From the NCBI RefSeq assembly GCF_029167375.1, contig NZ_JARFTP010000034.1, forward strand, positions 1-43,176: DNA of 43,176 nucleotides, given 5' to 3'. The number at the start of each line of letters is the position of its first letter. The stretch's first letter is position 1. The translations under genes and the position numbers were made by a program. Of this stretch, positions 8,485 to 16,781 are shown piece by piece. The DNA is from Tsukamurella sp. 8F. Its GTDB lineage: Bacteria > Actinomycetota > Actinomycetes > Mycobacteriales > Mycobacteriaceae. The notes below the pieces were generated by a model. That model was not told the origin of the DNA. It did no database searches and saw nothing but the letters and a program-made list of their open reading frames with translations.

Positions 8485-8844
8485 ATGACGCAGCAGCAAT
8501 CGACTCTGGACACCCTCCGCGCCTACCATCAGAACTGGACGACGGGGAAGATCGATGAGGCACTCGAGTACGTTGCCGATGACATCGTGTGTAAGGCTCC
8601 GGGGGGAGACTTGGTCGGCAAAGATCAGTATCGCGCCATCTTGACGCAGTTCCAGTCCACGATGACCGGCGTGACCGATGTGGCGTTCTACGCCAACGAT
8701 CACGAGGCTGCGGCCTTCTACATCCCCGCCACCACGGCGACGTCAACCTCTACAGTGGCCGAGCACTTCACCTTCCGAGACGGCAAGATCGCCGAGAACC
8801 TGCTGACGTTCGACCAGCTCGCTTTCATGCCCCCGAAGGAGTAG
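8485..8844 (+). CDS. SnoaL-like / NTF2-fold protein
   Basis: The 119-residue product has the classic NTF2-like order: an N-terminal helix (LDTLRAYHQNWTTGKIDEAL), a strand-turn (YVADDIVCKAPGGDLVGKDQY), then strands ending HFTFRDGKIAENLLTFDQLAF. The segment FRDGKIAE is characteristic of the SnoaL/limonene-epoxide-hydrolase-like fold. Members act as polyketide cyclases, dehydratases, isomerases or epoxide hydrolases. The start follows AAGGATG at good spacing. It is probably co-transcribed with the exporter 124 bases downstream, although that gap holds a tandem repeat that could be regulatory. A role in cyclisation or isomerisation of the polyketide is inferred from context. Confidence 0.75.
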   Translation: MTQQQSTLDTLRAYHQNWTTGKIDEALEYVADDIVCKAPGGDLVGKDQYRAILTQFQSTMTGVTDVAFYANDHEAAAFYIPATTATSTSTVAEHFTFRDGKIAENLLTFDQLAFMPPKE

Positions 8845-8905
8845 TTACCCGCGCTGGCCATGGAACCAGCTACACGCACCCAGGGAAGTCATCCGGCTCA
8901 AGAAC

Positions 8906-8953
8906 GACGAGTACCTAACCTCTGATCTAGACGAGTACCTAACCTCTGATCTA
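8906..8953 (+). repeat. Perfect 24-bp tandem duplication before the exporter gene
   Basis: Two exact, contiguous 24-base units (8906-8929 and 8930-8953) begin GACGAGTACC and end CTGATCTA. The second unit is followed at once by AAGGAG, the ribosome site of the exporter gene. The arrangement fits a duplicated operator or leader element controlling the exporter. Confidence 0.8.
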
Positions 8954-8968
8954 AAGGAGACACCCGTA

Positions 8969-10435
8969 ATGACTCGCTCAGAAGAGTCCGCGGAATCGGC
9001 AGTGTCCGCGGAACCAGGAACATCGTTGGCGACGACTTACGGCAGGATCGTCGTAGCGTTGCTGTGTGCTGTGGGGTTCTTGGACTTCATGGACAGCGTC
9101 ATCGTCAACGTGGCGCTGCCCTCGATGCAAAGCCATCTCGGGTTCTCCGAGCAGAGCTTGCAGTGGGTGGCCAGTGGTTATCTGTTGACGTACGGCGGCT
9201 TTATGTTGCTAGGTGGCCGTCTAGCAGACCTCACAGGGCGTCGGCGCGTGCTGATCGTCGGCACAGCCGTGTTTGCTCTTGCGTCTCTGGTCGGAGGGCT
9301 TGCCACCACCGGGGCTGTTCTGGTCGCCGCCCGGCTCGTCCAGGGTGCCGGCGCGGCTCTGATGATGCCCGCCGCTCTATCCACCTTGACGACGACGTTC
9401 AAGGAAGGGGCAGACAGAAACCGGGCCCTGGGGGTCTGGGGTGCGATGATCGGCCTCGCCTCGACAGCTGGAGTGCTGTTCGGCGGGATGCTCACTGAGT
9501 GGTTCACCTGGCGATCGGTGCTCCTGGTCAACCCCATCATCTGCGTGTTCCTTCTCGCGGCGCTATTTCGTGTGCTGCCGGACGATCGGCGGCAGGCATC
9601 CGGGGGCGGAGGCTTTGATGCCGTGGGCGCAGTACTGGCCACTTGCGGTGTGGTGCTCCTTGTTTACGGGATCGTCGAAGCGCCGGATTCTGGCTGGAAG
9701 TCGATTAGTACGATTCTTCGGCTTGGTGGAGGGCTCGTGCTCTTGATCGCGTTCGTAGTGAACGAACGGATGCGCCGTAATCCGTTGATGCCGCTGTCCA
9801 TCTTCAGGGTTCGTGGTCTGGCGGCAGCTGACGTCACACAGTTGATCGCCATAGCCGGGTTCATGTCGATGTTCTTCTTCTTGACGCTCTACATGCAGAA
9901 CGTGCTCGGCTACTCCGCCCTCAAGACAGGCCTGGTCTATCTTCCCGTCACGGTGGGGGTCGGGATCGGAGCCGGCCTCTCGACCAAGCTGATCCCGAAG
10001 ACCGGCACACGGCCGCTGATTGTGGGCGGCTGCTTCCTCGCATCGATCGGGGTCTTCCTGCTGTCCCGGCTCCCGGTCCACGCGAGCTTCGTCTCCGACA
10101 TCCTGCCGGGAATGATGGTGATGTCCTTGGGACTTGGAACCGTCATGGTGACGGTCACCAACGCGGCCAACGCCGGCGTGCCGGCAGACAAAGCCGGTCT
10201 TGCTGCGTCGTTGCTGAACTCTTCGCAACAGCTTGGCGGGGCCCTCGGACTGGCGGTGCTGACCACAGTCGCCACGTCACACACGACCCACCTGCTCGCC
10301 GGCGGCGTAAGTCAGCCCGAGGCCCTGACTTCGGGGTTCACCCGCGCGTTGTTCGCCAGCAGCATCGCGATCTTCGTGGCAGCCCTCATCGGCCTGGGAA
10401 CCTACAACACACGGAGTAACGACGCTCCCATGTAG
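8969..10435 (+). CDS. MFS drug exporter, DHA2 (EmrB/QacA) family, copy 1
   Basis: This 488-residue membrane protein has about 14 hydrophobic segments. It shows the DHA2 signatures: LDFMDSVIVNVALPSMQ in helix 1, motif A as GGRLADLTGRRRVL, and the helix 4-5 region (VQGAGAALMMPAALSTL). Members export hydrophobic drugs and secondary metabolites by proton antiport. ATG 8969 follows AAGGAG. The gene is closely similar in sequence, including a near-identical last nine residues (NTRSNDAPM against NTRSTDAPM), to the exporter at 12100-13539, so the two arose by duplication. It is followed by a strong terminator. Self-resistance and product export is the likely role. Confidence 0.92.
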   Translation: MTRSEESAESAVSAEPGTSLATTYGRIVVALLCAVGFLDFMDSVIVNVALPSMQSHLGFSEQSLQWVASGYLLTYGGFMLLGGRLADLTGRRRVLIVGTAVFALASLVGGLATTGAVLVAARLVQGAGAALMMPAALSTLTTTFKEGADRNRALGVWGAMIGLASTAGVLFGGMLTEWFTWRSVLLVNPIICVFLLAALFRVLPDDRRQASGGGGFDAVGAVLATCGVVLLVYGIVEAPDSGWKSISTILRLGGGLVLLIAFVVNERMRRNPLMPLSIFRVRGLAAADVTQLIAIAGFMSMFFFLTLYMQNVLGYSALKTGLVYLPVTVGVGIGAGLSTKLIPKTGTRPLIVGGCFLASIGVFLLSRLPVHASFVSDILPGMMVMSLGLGTVMVTVTNAANAGVPADKAGLAASLLNSSQQLGGALGLAVLTTVATSHTTHLLAGGVSQPEALTSGFTRALFASSIAIFVAALIGLGTYNTRSNDAPM

Positions 10436-10499
10436 ATGAGACTGCGGCCGGCCGGAAGAATGCCACCTTCTGGACTCGCGTGGACCGCCCCATGAAACT

Positions 10500-10539
10500 A
10501 AGCCCGGCCAGGGCCCCGACGCGGGCCCTGGCCGGGCTT
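10500..10539 (+). terminator. 17-bp perfect stem terminator
   Basis: AAGCCCGGCCAGGGCCC (10500-10516) pairs exactly with its complement at 10523-10539 over a 6-base loop (CGACGC). It lies 65 bases past the exporter stop. Confidence 0.85.
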
Positions 10540-11434
10540 GGCATGATCGGCGCTGAAAATCCCCTTTAGCTGCGATCGCCGGTCAAGTATGCCTCCGGGG
10601 TACGGAGCGCTGAACGCGCTGGGGACCAATGCCGCACTCTGCCACAGCCTGTTGCCGAGGTGCCTGCACCGTCTACTGCCGACAACAGCGTGATCCACGC
10701 CCTGCGACGCACAATCCGGGGCAAAGGACACCGAGAACGCACAGCTACGGGCGCAGATCCGCAGCCTCGCCAAAGCACTCGCCGCAGCGCATGCGGAGAT
10801 CGAGCATCTGACCCCCGCCATGATGTCGTGGCGTCGGCCACGCGCCACACCAACCCGATCGGTCGGCGGACCGTGCACCCGCCGGGGCCAGGGCGTGCCA
10901 CGCCTTCGCGGACGCCAATTCGCACGGGTGCATAGTGGGGCATCCAACCGGACCATCGCACTTAGCGCCCTTGTGATGTCGCCGGCGTCCTCGCGTCAGT
11001 CGTTGGCGGAGCACCGTGCCGACCGCTGCGCCACACGGACCACACGCATGACCATAAAACAGAGGCCCGTCGTGGTCGCTCCGCGGTAGACGGCACCTGG
11101 GCCATGGCTCGCGTCCCGCATGCTTGCTCCGTCTAGTGGCGCGATCGTGCCGTGCGGATGACCGTCAGCCCGCCCGCCTCGGCCGCGTACGTTCGGAGCT
11201 GATCAGCCTGGTGGGACTACAACGCGCCGACGCCCCGCGGCGTCCGCGGGAGATCACCGAACAGCGCCTCGGGGTCACCGGCACCGCGCGGGGCGCGCCG
11301 CCGGAACCTCGGACGCGAATCGGAAGGTGTCATCGTCGGAGCATATCCATGCCGATATGTCACCCCGACCTCGCGCGGCCAACGCGCGTAGCTCTGCGCC
11401 GGCGGTCCAGCGTCCATCCTCAGTAATTTTGCCG
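10540..11434. other. Gene-poor region between the two exporter units
   Basis: About 900 bases without a supportable gene. On the + strand, 10712-10801 reads in one frame as a coiled-coil-like peptide containing ENAQLRAQIRSLAKALAAAH and then AEIEHL. Such segments are common in transposase accessory proteins and other actinobacterial proteins. The flanking codons are not coherent, so this is probably a decayed gene fragment. The rest shows high-GC shadow frames only. Confidence 0.45.
10712..10801 (+). pseudogene. Possible remnant of a coiled-coil-encoding gene
   Basis: The frame encodes a heptad-like segment (LRAQIRSLAKALAAAHAEIE) with a strongly amphipathic pattern, followed by an incoherent Arg/Pro-rich sequence. 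No start or domain boundary is visible. The parent family is not identifiable; a transposon accessory protein is one possibility. Confidence 0.25.
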
Positions 11435-12058
11435 CTAAGCGACTTTCTCGTTTGACGGCGAAGCGTCTGCATCGTGGCGCATCGCGAGTTGCACTGCCGC
11501 CCAATGACTCTCAGATAGCCTTCGTATGTTGTTCATCTGCTTACTCACCATCAGCAGGTCGAGCCATCCCGTCGCGTACTGGAACACCAACCCGAGCCGC
11601 TTCGCACGAGGAAGGGTCAGCTTGACGATCAAACGGGATCCGTGTTCGCCTCGCGGTCGGACGACGTAGCTTATGGCCAGATCTCCGAGAAGAAGCCGCG
11701 GAATCCATCGGCTCAATCTGATCGTGACGTGCTCGTCGTAAACGAAACTGGCCAGCGTGAACAGGGTCATGAACCGTTGCCCCACTGCGAGTCGTTCTAG
11801 CCCGGGGGTCAAGGTTCGAGGACTCTGTCGTCCGAGATTGTTCAACAGGTCATAACTGTAGGGTCCCACACGGATCTGGCAGAGCCATCTGAAGACCAGG
11901 TACGGTGGCGCCTCGATGTCCATTGCGCGGTGCGGTTCGGTCCTGGGACCGTCCCCTACCTCTATGTCGCACGGAAACGTCTCGCAGAACTCAGCTTTGG
12001 TTGATCCCCGCACGAACGGCAATCCGGTCGGGCTGAATAGTGTCTCCTTCAAAGACAT
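11435..12058 (-). CDS. SRPBCC (START-like) domain protein
   Basis: The 207-residue product has an SRPBCC-like pattern: DIEAPPYLVFRWLCQIRVGP for the first strand and helix, then GLERLAVGQRFMTLFTLASF, a beta-rich middle (ISYVVRPRG, RLIVKLTLPR), and a long C-terminal helix (GWLDLLMVSKQMNNIRRLSE). SRPBCC proteins bind hydrophobic ligands in a deep cavity; relatives include polyketide aromatase/cyclases and lipid-transfer proteins. It is the last gene of the minus-strand operon that begins with DUF1702 copy 4, 41 bases after the exporter. It could cyclise or carry the polyketide; this is inference. Confidence 0.7.
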   Translation of the reverse strand: MSLKETLFSPTGLPFVRGSTKAEFCETFPCDIEVGDGPRTEPHRAMDIEAPPYLVFRWLCQIRVGPYSYDLLNNLGRQSPRTLTPGLERLAVGQRFMTLFTLASFVYDEHVTIRLSRWIPRLLLGDLAISYVVRPRGEHGSRLIVKLTLPRAKRLGLVFQYATGWLDLLMVSKQMNNIRRLSESHWAAVQLAMRHDADASPSNEKVA

Positions 12059-12099
12059 ACCTGGTTCTCCATTCCTGAATCAGTTGCTCGGCGCGTCGT

Positions 12100-13539
12100 T
12101 CACATGGGCGCGTCGGTGCTACGAGTGTTGGTGGTACGCGACCCCAGCAGTGCAGCGACCACCAGGGCTATACCAGCGACAAACATTCCGCGACCAAACC
12201 CCCCGGTCAGTGCTGCCATGGGGTCGGTGCCTCTTGCGAGCAAATCGTTGGTGCGCGAGGTGGCGACAGTCGCCAGCACGGCGAGCCCTATCGCCGCGCC
12301 GAGCTGCGTGGATGAGTTCAGCAACGACGCAGCAAGACCGGCTTTGTCCGCCGGAACACCAGCGTTGGCTGCATTGGTTGCAGCGACCATGACGGCCCCC
12401 AGGCCGACTGACAGCACCATCATGCCTGGCAAGAGATCGCGTACGAAGGTGCCGTCGGCGGGCACCCGAGCCAGGATGAATATACCCACCGCCGCGACAG
12501 CAGGAGCGGTAACCATGAGAGGCCGGGTGCCAATCATCGGAATGAGTTTGGTAGCGATACCGGCTCCTGCCCCTATACCGAACGTGAGAGGCAGGTATAG
12601 GAGCCCGGTTTTCAATGACGAGTATCCTAGAACATGCTGCATGTACAGGGTGAGGAAGAAGAACATCGAAGTCAGTCCCGCCATGGCGAGAAGTTGGGTG
12701 CCGTCAGCAACGGCGAGTCCGCGAATCTTGAAGATCGACAGCGGCATCAGAGGGTTTCGATGCATGCGCTCGTCCACCACGAAGGCGATGAGAAGCGCGG
12801 CCCCGCCCACCAGTCTCAGGATTGTGCTAGCCGAACCCCAGCCGGCCTCGGGCGCTTCGACGATGCCGTAAACAAGTAGCAGCACCCCGGCGGTGGCGAG
12901 AACTGCGCCGAGTGCGTCGAAACCTCGCCCGCCTGCCAAGTGGCGGTCATCGGGCAGCACCCGAAACATCGCCACGATAAGCAGCGCGCAGATCGCCGGG
13001 TTGACCAGTAGGACCGAACGCCACCCGAACGCGTCGGTGAGCACACCCCCCAGCAGGACTCCGGCGCCGGCGGCGATCCCCACCGTCGCGCCCCATATGC
13101 TCAGCGCACGGTTTCGGTCGGCGCCCTCCTTGAACGTCGTGGTCACGATTGACAGCGCTGCCGGCACCATCAGCGCGGCGCCTGCGCCCTGGACCAGGCG
13201 GGCCGCGACGAGCATCGCCCCACCCGTCGCCAGACCTCCCGCGAGCGAGGCGAGCGCGAAGACGGCCGTGCCGACCACCAGGACCCGCCGGCGGCCGGTA
13301 AGGTCGGCGAGGCGACCGCCCAGCAGCATGAAACCGCCGTAGGTCAGGACGTATGCGTTCGGAACCCATTGCAGGCTCTGCTCGGAGAACCCGAGATCGT
13401 TTTGCATCGAGGGCAGGGCCACGTTGACGATCACGTTGTCCATAAAGTCCAGGAACGCTATCGCGCACAGCAACCCAACGACGACTTTGCCGTACGTTGT
13501 CGACAGCACCGAACTTCCCGTTTCAGCAGTCGCAGCCAT
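12100..13539 (-). CDS. MFS drug exporter, DHA2 family, copy 2
   Basis: The product of about 479 residues is a 14-helix DHA2 exporter closely similar to the one at 8969-10435. It shares LDFMDNVIVNVALPSMQ, GGRLADLTGRRRVL and an almost identical C-terminus (NTRSTDAPM). I start it at ATG 13539, after GGAGG, because the first 16 codons of the longer frame lack a ribosome site and do not match copy 1. It is 51 bases after DUF1702 copy 2 in the same operon. Two near-identical pumps on opposite strands suggest dosage for self-resistance or export of two related products. Confidence 0.92.
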   Translation of the reverse strand: MAATAETGSSVLSTTYGKVVVGLLCAIAFLDFMDNVIVNVALPSMQNDLGFSEQSLQWVPNAYVLTYGGFMLLGGRLADLTGRRRVLVVGTAVFALASLAGGLATGGAMLVAARLVQGAGAALMVPAALSIVTTTFKEGADRNRALSIWGATVGIAAGAGVLLGGVLTDAFGWRSVLLVNPAICALLIVAMFRVLPDDRHLAGGRGFDALGAVLATAGVLLLVYGIVEAPEAGWGSASTILRLVGGAALLIAFVVDERMHRNPLMPLSIFKIRGLAVADGTQLLAMAGLTSMFFFLTLYMQHVLGYSSLKTGLLYLPLTFGIGAGAGIATKLIPMIGTRPLMVTAPAVAAVGIFILARVPADGTFVRDLLPGMMVLSVGLGAVMVAATNAANAGVPADKAGLAASLLNSSTQLGAAIGLAVLATVATSRTNDLLARGTDPMAALTGGFGRGMFVAGIALVVAALLGSRTTNTRSTDAPM

Positions 13540-13590
13540 ATGAAGTTCCCTCCTCCAAAGGGGGTCGTTGAGCGAAAGATGGTCCAACTG

Positions 13591-14535
13591 CTACGTGCTT
13601 TGGCGTGCAGCTCCGGACTGGATCTCAGAAACGCACGCTTCACGCCACGTGCGGTAATCAGCGGACGGCACTCCCTTGAGCTCGCGTCGCGTCCGCTCGA
13701 GGATGGCGAACGCCTCCGCGGTGCTGGCCTTGGCGAAGAGTTCGCACGCCTGCTGCGTGTGCGGGGTGGGGTTTCGACCGGTGTCCCGTGTCCAGGCGGC
13801 CGTCGCGCCGGCCCAGGCCAGACGGTCGTGGTGCGGCTCCGCGGCGCGGCGCATCTGTTCCATGCCAGCCCGGTTGGTTCCTCCGGCAAAGCTGCATGCG
13901 ATGGCTGCTCCCTGCCACAGACCCGGATGCCGCTCGGACGGGAAAGCCTTGATCGTGTCTTCCACCGCCGAGACGTTGGCTGCCGATGAGAACCAGAGAG
14001 AGCGGCCCAGACCCTGGTCGAACAGCTCTCTGCCGGTATGCGACAGGTATCCGGGCAGCTGTTGCTGGATTATCGATCTCTGGCGAAAGAAGAAGCCTTC
14101 ATGGAAGCCGACGCCGTCGACGACGGCCCAACCGAGAACGTGGTCGATCCGCCCCACGTATCTCTCGGGGCGTCGACGAAGGCGCGCCAGCGCCATCCCG
14201 GCGCCGACATAGATCGTCGCGGGGTGATGCGAACCAGGACCGTTCACGAACTCGGCTATTCGCCGTTTGCCAGGCGCGAGGATGTCCAGGACCGCCAGCC
14301 CCATCGCGGCGCCCTCGTAAGCGAATCCGTGCAACACGGGGTCCATGGCCTCCAGCTTGGGCACCAGCGCGGGCAGCGATGCATCCTCCAGGCTTGCGTT
14401 GTAACCCGCCGCCAGAGCCTCGATCACCGGGCCAAACTGGCTCCACGCGTCCGGAGAGAACCCTGGCCTGCGGAACACCTTCCGCGGTTCCGCGATGCCG
14501 AACACTCGACGCCTTGCTGTACCGATAACGCTCAT
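13591..14535 (-). CDS. DUF1702 (UnbL-like) protein 2
   Basis: The product is 314 residues from ATG 14535. The open frame extends upstream to 15093, but that part lies inside the previous gene in another frame. Family blocks are FAYEGAAMGLAVLDILAPGK, YVGAGMALARLRRRPE, DGVGFHEGFF, FDQGLGRSLWF and LWQGAAIACSFAGG. Its ATG overlaps the stop of DUF1702 copy 3 (ATGA), so the two are translationally coupled. The tight packing of three DUF1702 genes suggests a stoichiometric complex or sequential enzymes. Confidence 0.87.
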   Translation of the reverse strand: MSVIGTARRRVFGIAEPRKVFRRPGFSPDAWSQFGPVIEALAAGYNASLEDASLPALVPKLEAMDPVLHGFAYEGAAMGLAVLDILAPGKRRIAEFVNGPGSHHPATIYVGAGMALARLRRRPERYVGRIDHVLGWAVVDGVGFHEGFFFRQRSIIQQQLPGYLSHTGRELFDQGLGRSLWFSSAANVSAVEDTIKAFPSERHPGLWQGAAIACSFAGGTNRAGMEQMRRAAEPHHDRLAWAGATAAWTRDTGRNPTPHTQQACELFAKASTAEAFAILERTRRELKGVPSADYRTWREACVSEIQSGAARQST

Positions 14536-15512
14536 CCGTGTACCCCTTCCATGCCATTGGCCAACTCGTGGCGATCGGACCAGATCGACTTCGCGCAACG
14601 GCGCCATTCCTCGTAGCGGGGCCCGGCCGCCTGGGGTTGGATCCGCGTGACTTCGGCGAGGAAGTGCGCGACGCTCCCGGCGTCCATTCCCCAGAACACC
14701 TGGCACGCTCCATCGGTGTGGTCGGCAGGGTGACTCGTCTGCTCGCGCAGGGCAGCAGCCGCGGCGAGACCCACTGCGACTTCGACCGCGTAGTCGCCGG
14801 AGGTAGCCAGCAGTCTCCGGTAACCGTCCGTGTTCATGGCCCCCCCGGTGTAGCCGCACGCCAAGCCAACTCCACCCCACAGATCTCTCCGCCTGCTCTC
14901 GGGGAAACGTCGAAGGACGGAAGCGATCCTGTCCGGATTGGCTGCGCTGGTGAAGTACAGACTGCGTCCGACTCCACTGTCGAAGTTGCGGGCGGCTTCG
15001 CCGGCCAGGCCGTCCGGTCGCGATTGCCTGTCCAGGCACGCTCGTGCGTTGAAGAACCCGTCGAGGAACCCATATCCGTCGAGCATGCACCATCGTTCAG
15101 GGTCGTCTTTGAAGCGGTCGACGACGCGCAAAGGATCCATCGGCAGCCGCGGAAGAATCATTCCCGCGCCGACATACACCATCGGTCTGTAGACGCCGCA
15201 CGGCCCTGCCAGTAGGGCCTTGACCCTACGGCGATATGGAAGAAGGGTGTCCAAGAACATCAACGCCATCGCAGCGCCTTCGTAGGCAACTCCACGAATT
15301 TTCGCCGAGTTGGCTTCGAGCATAGGCATGACGTGGTCCAAACTCGGTCGGTCGAGCGTGGACCAGAAGTTGTCCAGGATCGCGTGTGACGGCTCTTCGA
15401 AGTACGGCCAGACTTGATCCATCTCGGGGAGCGCCCCGAAGTGCTCCTTCGCGACCCGCGGAAAGTCTTCCACCGACAAACCCAGTACCGGCTTGAGAAT
15501 GGCGCTAAGCAT
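14532..15512 (-). CDS. DUF1702 (UnbL-like) protein 3
   Basis: The product is about 326 residues from ATG 15512, two bases after the stop of copy 4; a start at 15548 would overlap copy 4. Family blocks are VAYEGAAMALMFLDTLLPYR, YVGAGMILPRLPMDP, DGYGFLDGFFNARA, FDSGVGRSLYF and DLWGGVGLACGYTGG. It is the most divergent of the four, with an added N-terminal section (LGLSVEDFPRVAKEHFG) before the common core, suggesting a separate role from copies 1, 2 and 4. It is coupled downstream to copy 2 by an ATGA overlap. Confidence 0.86.
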   Translation of the reverse strand: MLSAILKPVLGLSVEDFPRVAKEHFGALPEMDQVWPYFEEPSHAILDNFWSTLDRPSLDHVMPMLEANSAKIRGVAYEGAAMALMFLDTLLPYRRRVKALLAGPCGVYRPMVYVGAGMILPRLPMDPLRVVDRFKDDPERWCMLDGYGFLDGFFNARACLDRQSRPDGLAGEAARNFDSGVGRSLYFTSAANPDRIASVLRRFPESRRRDLWGGVGLACGYTGGAMNTDGYRRLLATSGDYAVEVAVGLAAAAALREQTSHPADHTDGACQVFWGMDAGSVAHFLAEVTRIQPQAAGPRYEEWRRCAKSIWSDRHELANGMEGVHG

Positions 15513-15514
15513 GG

Positions 15515-16495
15515 CTACAGGAACTCTTGCAGAACCCGCTGGCGCCACAGCGCGTGGGCCGGCACATCCACCCCGGGGGGCAGATTTACGACCGCGTCAT
15601 CCACGACGTCCGAAGCCTCCTTGGCCGTTGATCCGCACAGCAGATCGCACGCCAAATCGTTGTGTGGCGCAGGATTGCCCCCAAGGTAGCGAGCCTTAGC
15701 TGCAATCGCGGCCCCCACCGCGAGATGTGCGCGGTGAACACCAGCCAGGTCGGGCAGGGGTTCGAGCGCCTCGCGCTCGATGCCTCCCGAGTAGCCGCAC
15801 GCGAATCCGACGCCGCTCCAGAGGTCGGCCTGGCGCTGCGGCAGGAAAGCCTCGATCGTCGTTGCGACGAGCTCGACGTCGGCATCTGCTGAGAACCAGA
15901 TCGCTCGTCCCAAACCCTGGTCATACACGCGGCGACCGTATCCCTGCAGGTGAGGGGGAACGTGCTTCTGGGTCACGAATCGGTCGTAGTGGAAGAAGCC
16001 TCGATAGAAGCCGTAGCCGTCCAGCACGGTCCAGCTCATCAGCGGGTCACCGAGTTTCTGACGGAAGGACTCGGGGTTCTTCCGGATACGGGCCAAGCAC
16101 ATTCCGGCGCCGAGATAGATACCGAAGACGTGATGGGCGCCGGGACCGGTCGCCAAGGCCCGGGTGCGATCGCTGCGGGGGAACATGCAATCGAGCGCGG
16201 CGAGCCCCACCCCCGCCCCCTCGTATGCGAAGCCCTGAAGCTCGTCGTCGTATGCCTCCAACTTGGGAACAAGACTCTCGAACCGAGGGTTTAGAATCGT
16301 CGTCTCACAGCACTCATGAACGGTATAAACGATGTGCTTCAACCGGGTCGCCGACATATCGTCGCCCTCATCAGGAGCCGACGGAATGACACCAGCTGCC
16401 GACCAGAGCCGCCACATGACGGAGGTGGCCGAGTCGCGGAACCCGACATCCTCGGAAGCCTCGGGTGATCCCCCTCGGATTGCGGTAATTGTCAT
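15515..16495 (-). CDS. DUF1702 (UnbL-like) protein 4
   Basis: The 326-residue product is the first gene of a five-gene minus-strand operon (three DUF1702, exporter, SRPBCC). The ATG at 16495 follows AAAGGATG. Blocks seen are FAYEGAGVGLAALDCMFPRS, YLGAGMCLARIRKNPE, DGYGFYRGFF, YDQGLGRAIWF and DLWSGVGFACGYSGG. The first 50 residues are variable and may be disordered. It is transcribed divergently from the P450, with which it shares a 286-base control region. Confidence 0.87.
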   Translation of the reverse strand: MTITAIRGGSPEASEDVGFRDSATSVMWRLWSAAGVIPSAPDEGDDMSATRLKHIVYTVHECCETTILNPRFESLVPKLEAYDDELQGFAYEGAGVGLAALDCMFPRSDRTRALATGPGAHHVFGIYLGAGMCLARIRKNPESFRQKLGDPLMSWTVLDGYGFYRGFFHYDRFVTQKHVPPHLQGYGRRVYDQGLGRAIWFSADADVELVATTIEAFLPQRQADLWSGVGFACGYSGGIEREALEPLPDLAGVHRAHLAVGAAIAAKARYLGGNPAPHNDLACDLLCGSTAKEASDVVDDAVVNLPPGVDVPAHALWRQRVLQEFL

Positions 16496-16781
16496 CGTCT
16501 ACATCCTTTGAAGAAGTCGGTGCCGGTACTGCTCGCTTCGACTCCATGCTGTGCTGGTCGACTTCCCCACACTTACCTCGATCGAAAGAGGGACCATATA
16601 AGGCGGCGTACGTCATAGACGACATCGTTCCCCGGCGACGTGGGGCCGTGTATGCAGCAATGCCGGTGCGCGCGCCTCCGCTGTGATCGCGAGTGGGACC
16701 CCAGATGCCTTACCGCGGATGTAACTTCGCCGGAAGTCACTTAAACCAGAGTCGGGACTGCGCCGGCGTAGAGGAGCACCG
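16496..16781. promoter_or_regulatory. Divergent control region: DUF1702 operon and P450
   Basis: This gap separates two divergent units and must carry both promoters. I see no coding sequence and no large repeat. The P450 start is preceded by GAGGAG. I could not assign -35/-10 boxes with confidence. Confidence 0.5.

Noticed and set aside
10498-11014. Long frames on both strands between the exporters
   Set aside because: All are Arg/Pro-rich shadow frames with no start context; only the short coiled-coil peptide near 10712-10801 looked like a gene remnant.
14536-15093. N-terminal extension of DUF1702 copy 2
   Set aside because: The extension lies inside copy 3 in another frame, is Arg/Pro-rich and does not match the family; the ATG at 14535 with an ATGA overlap fits better.
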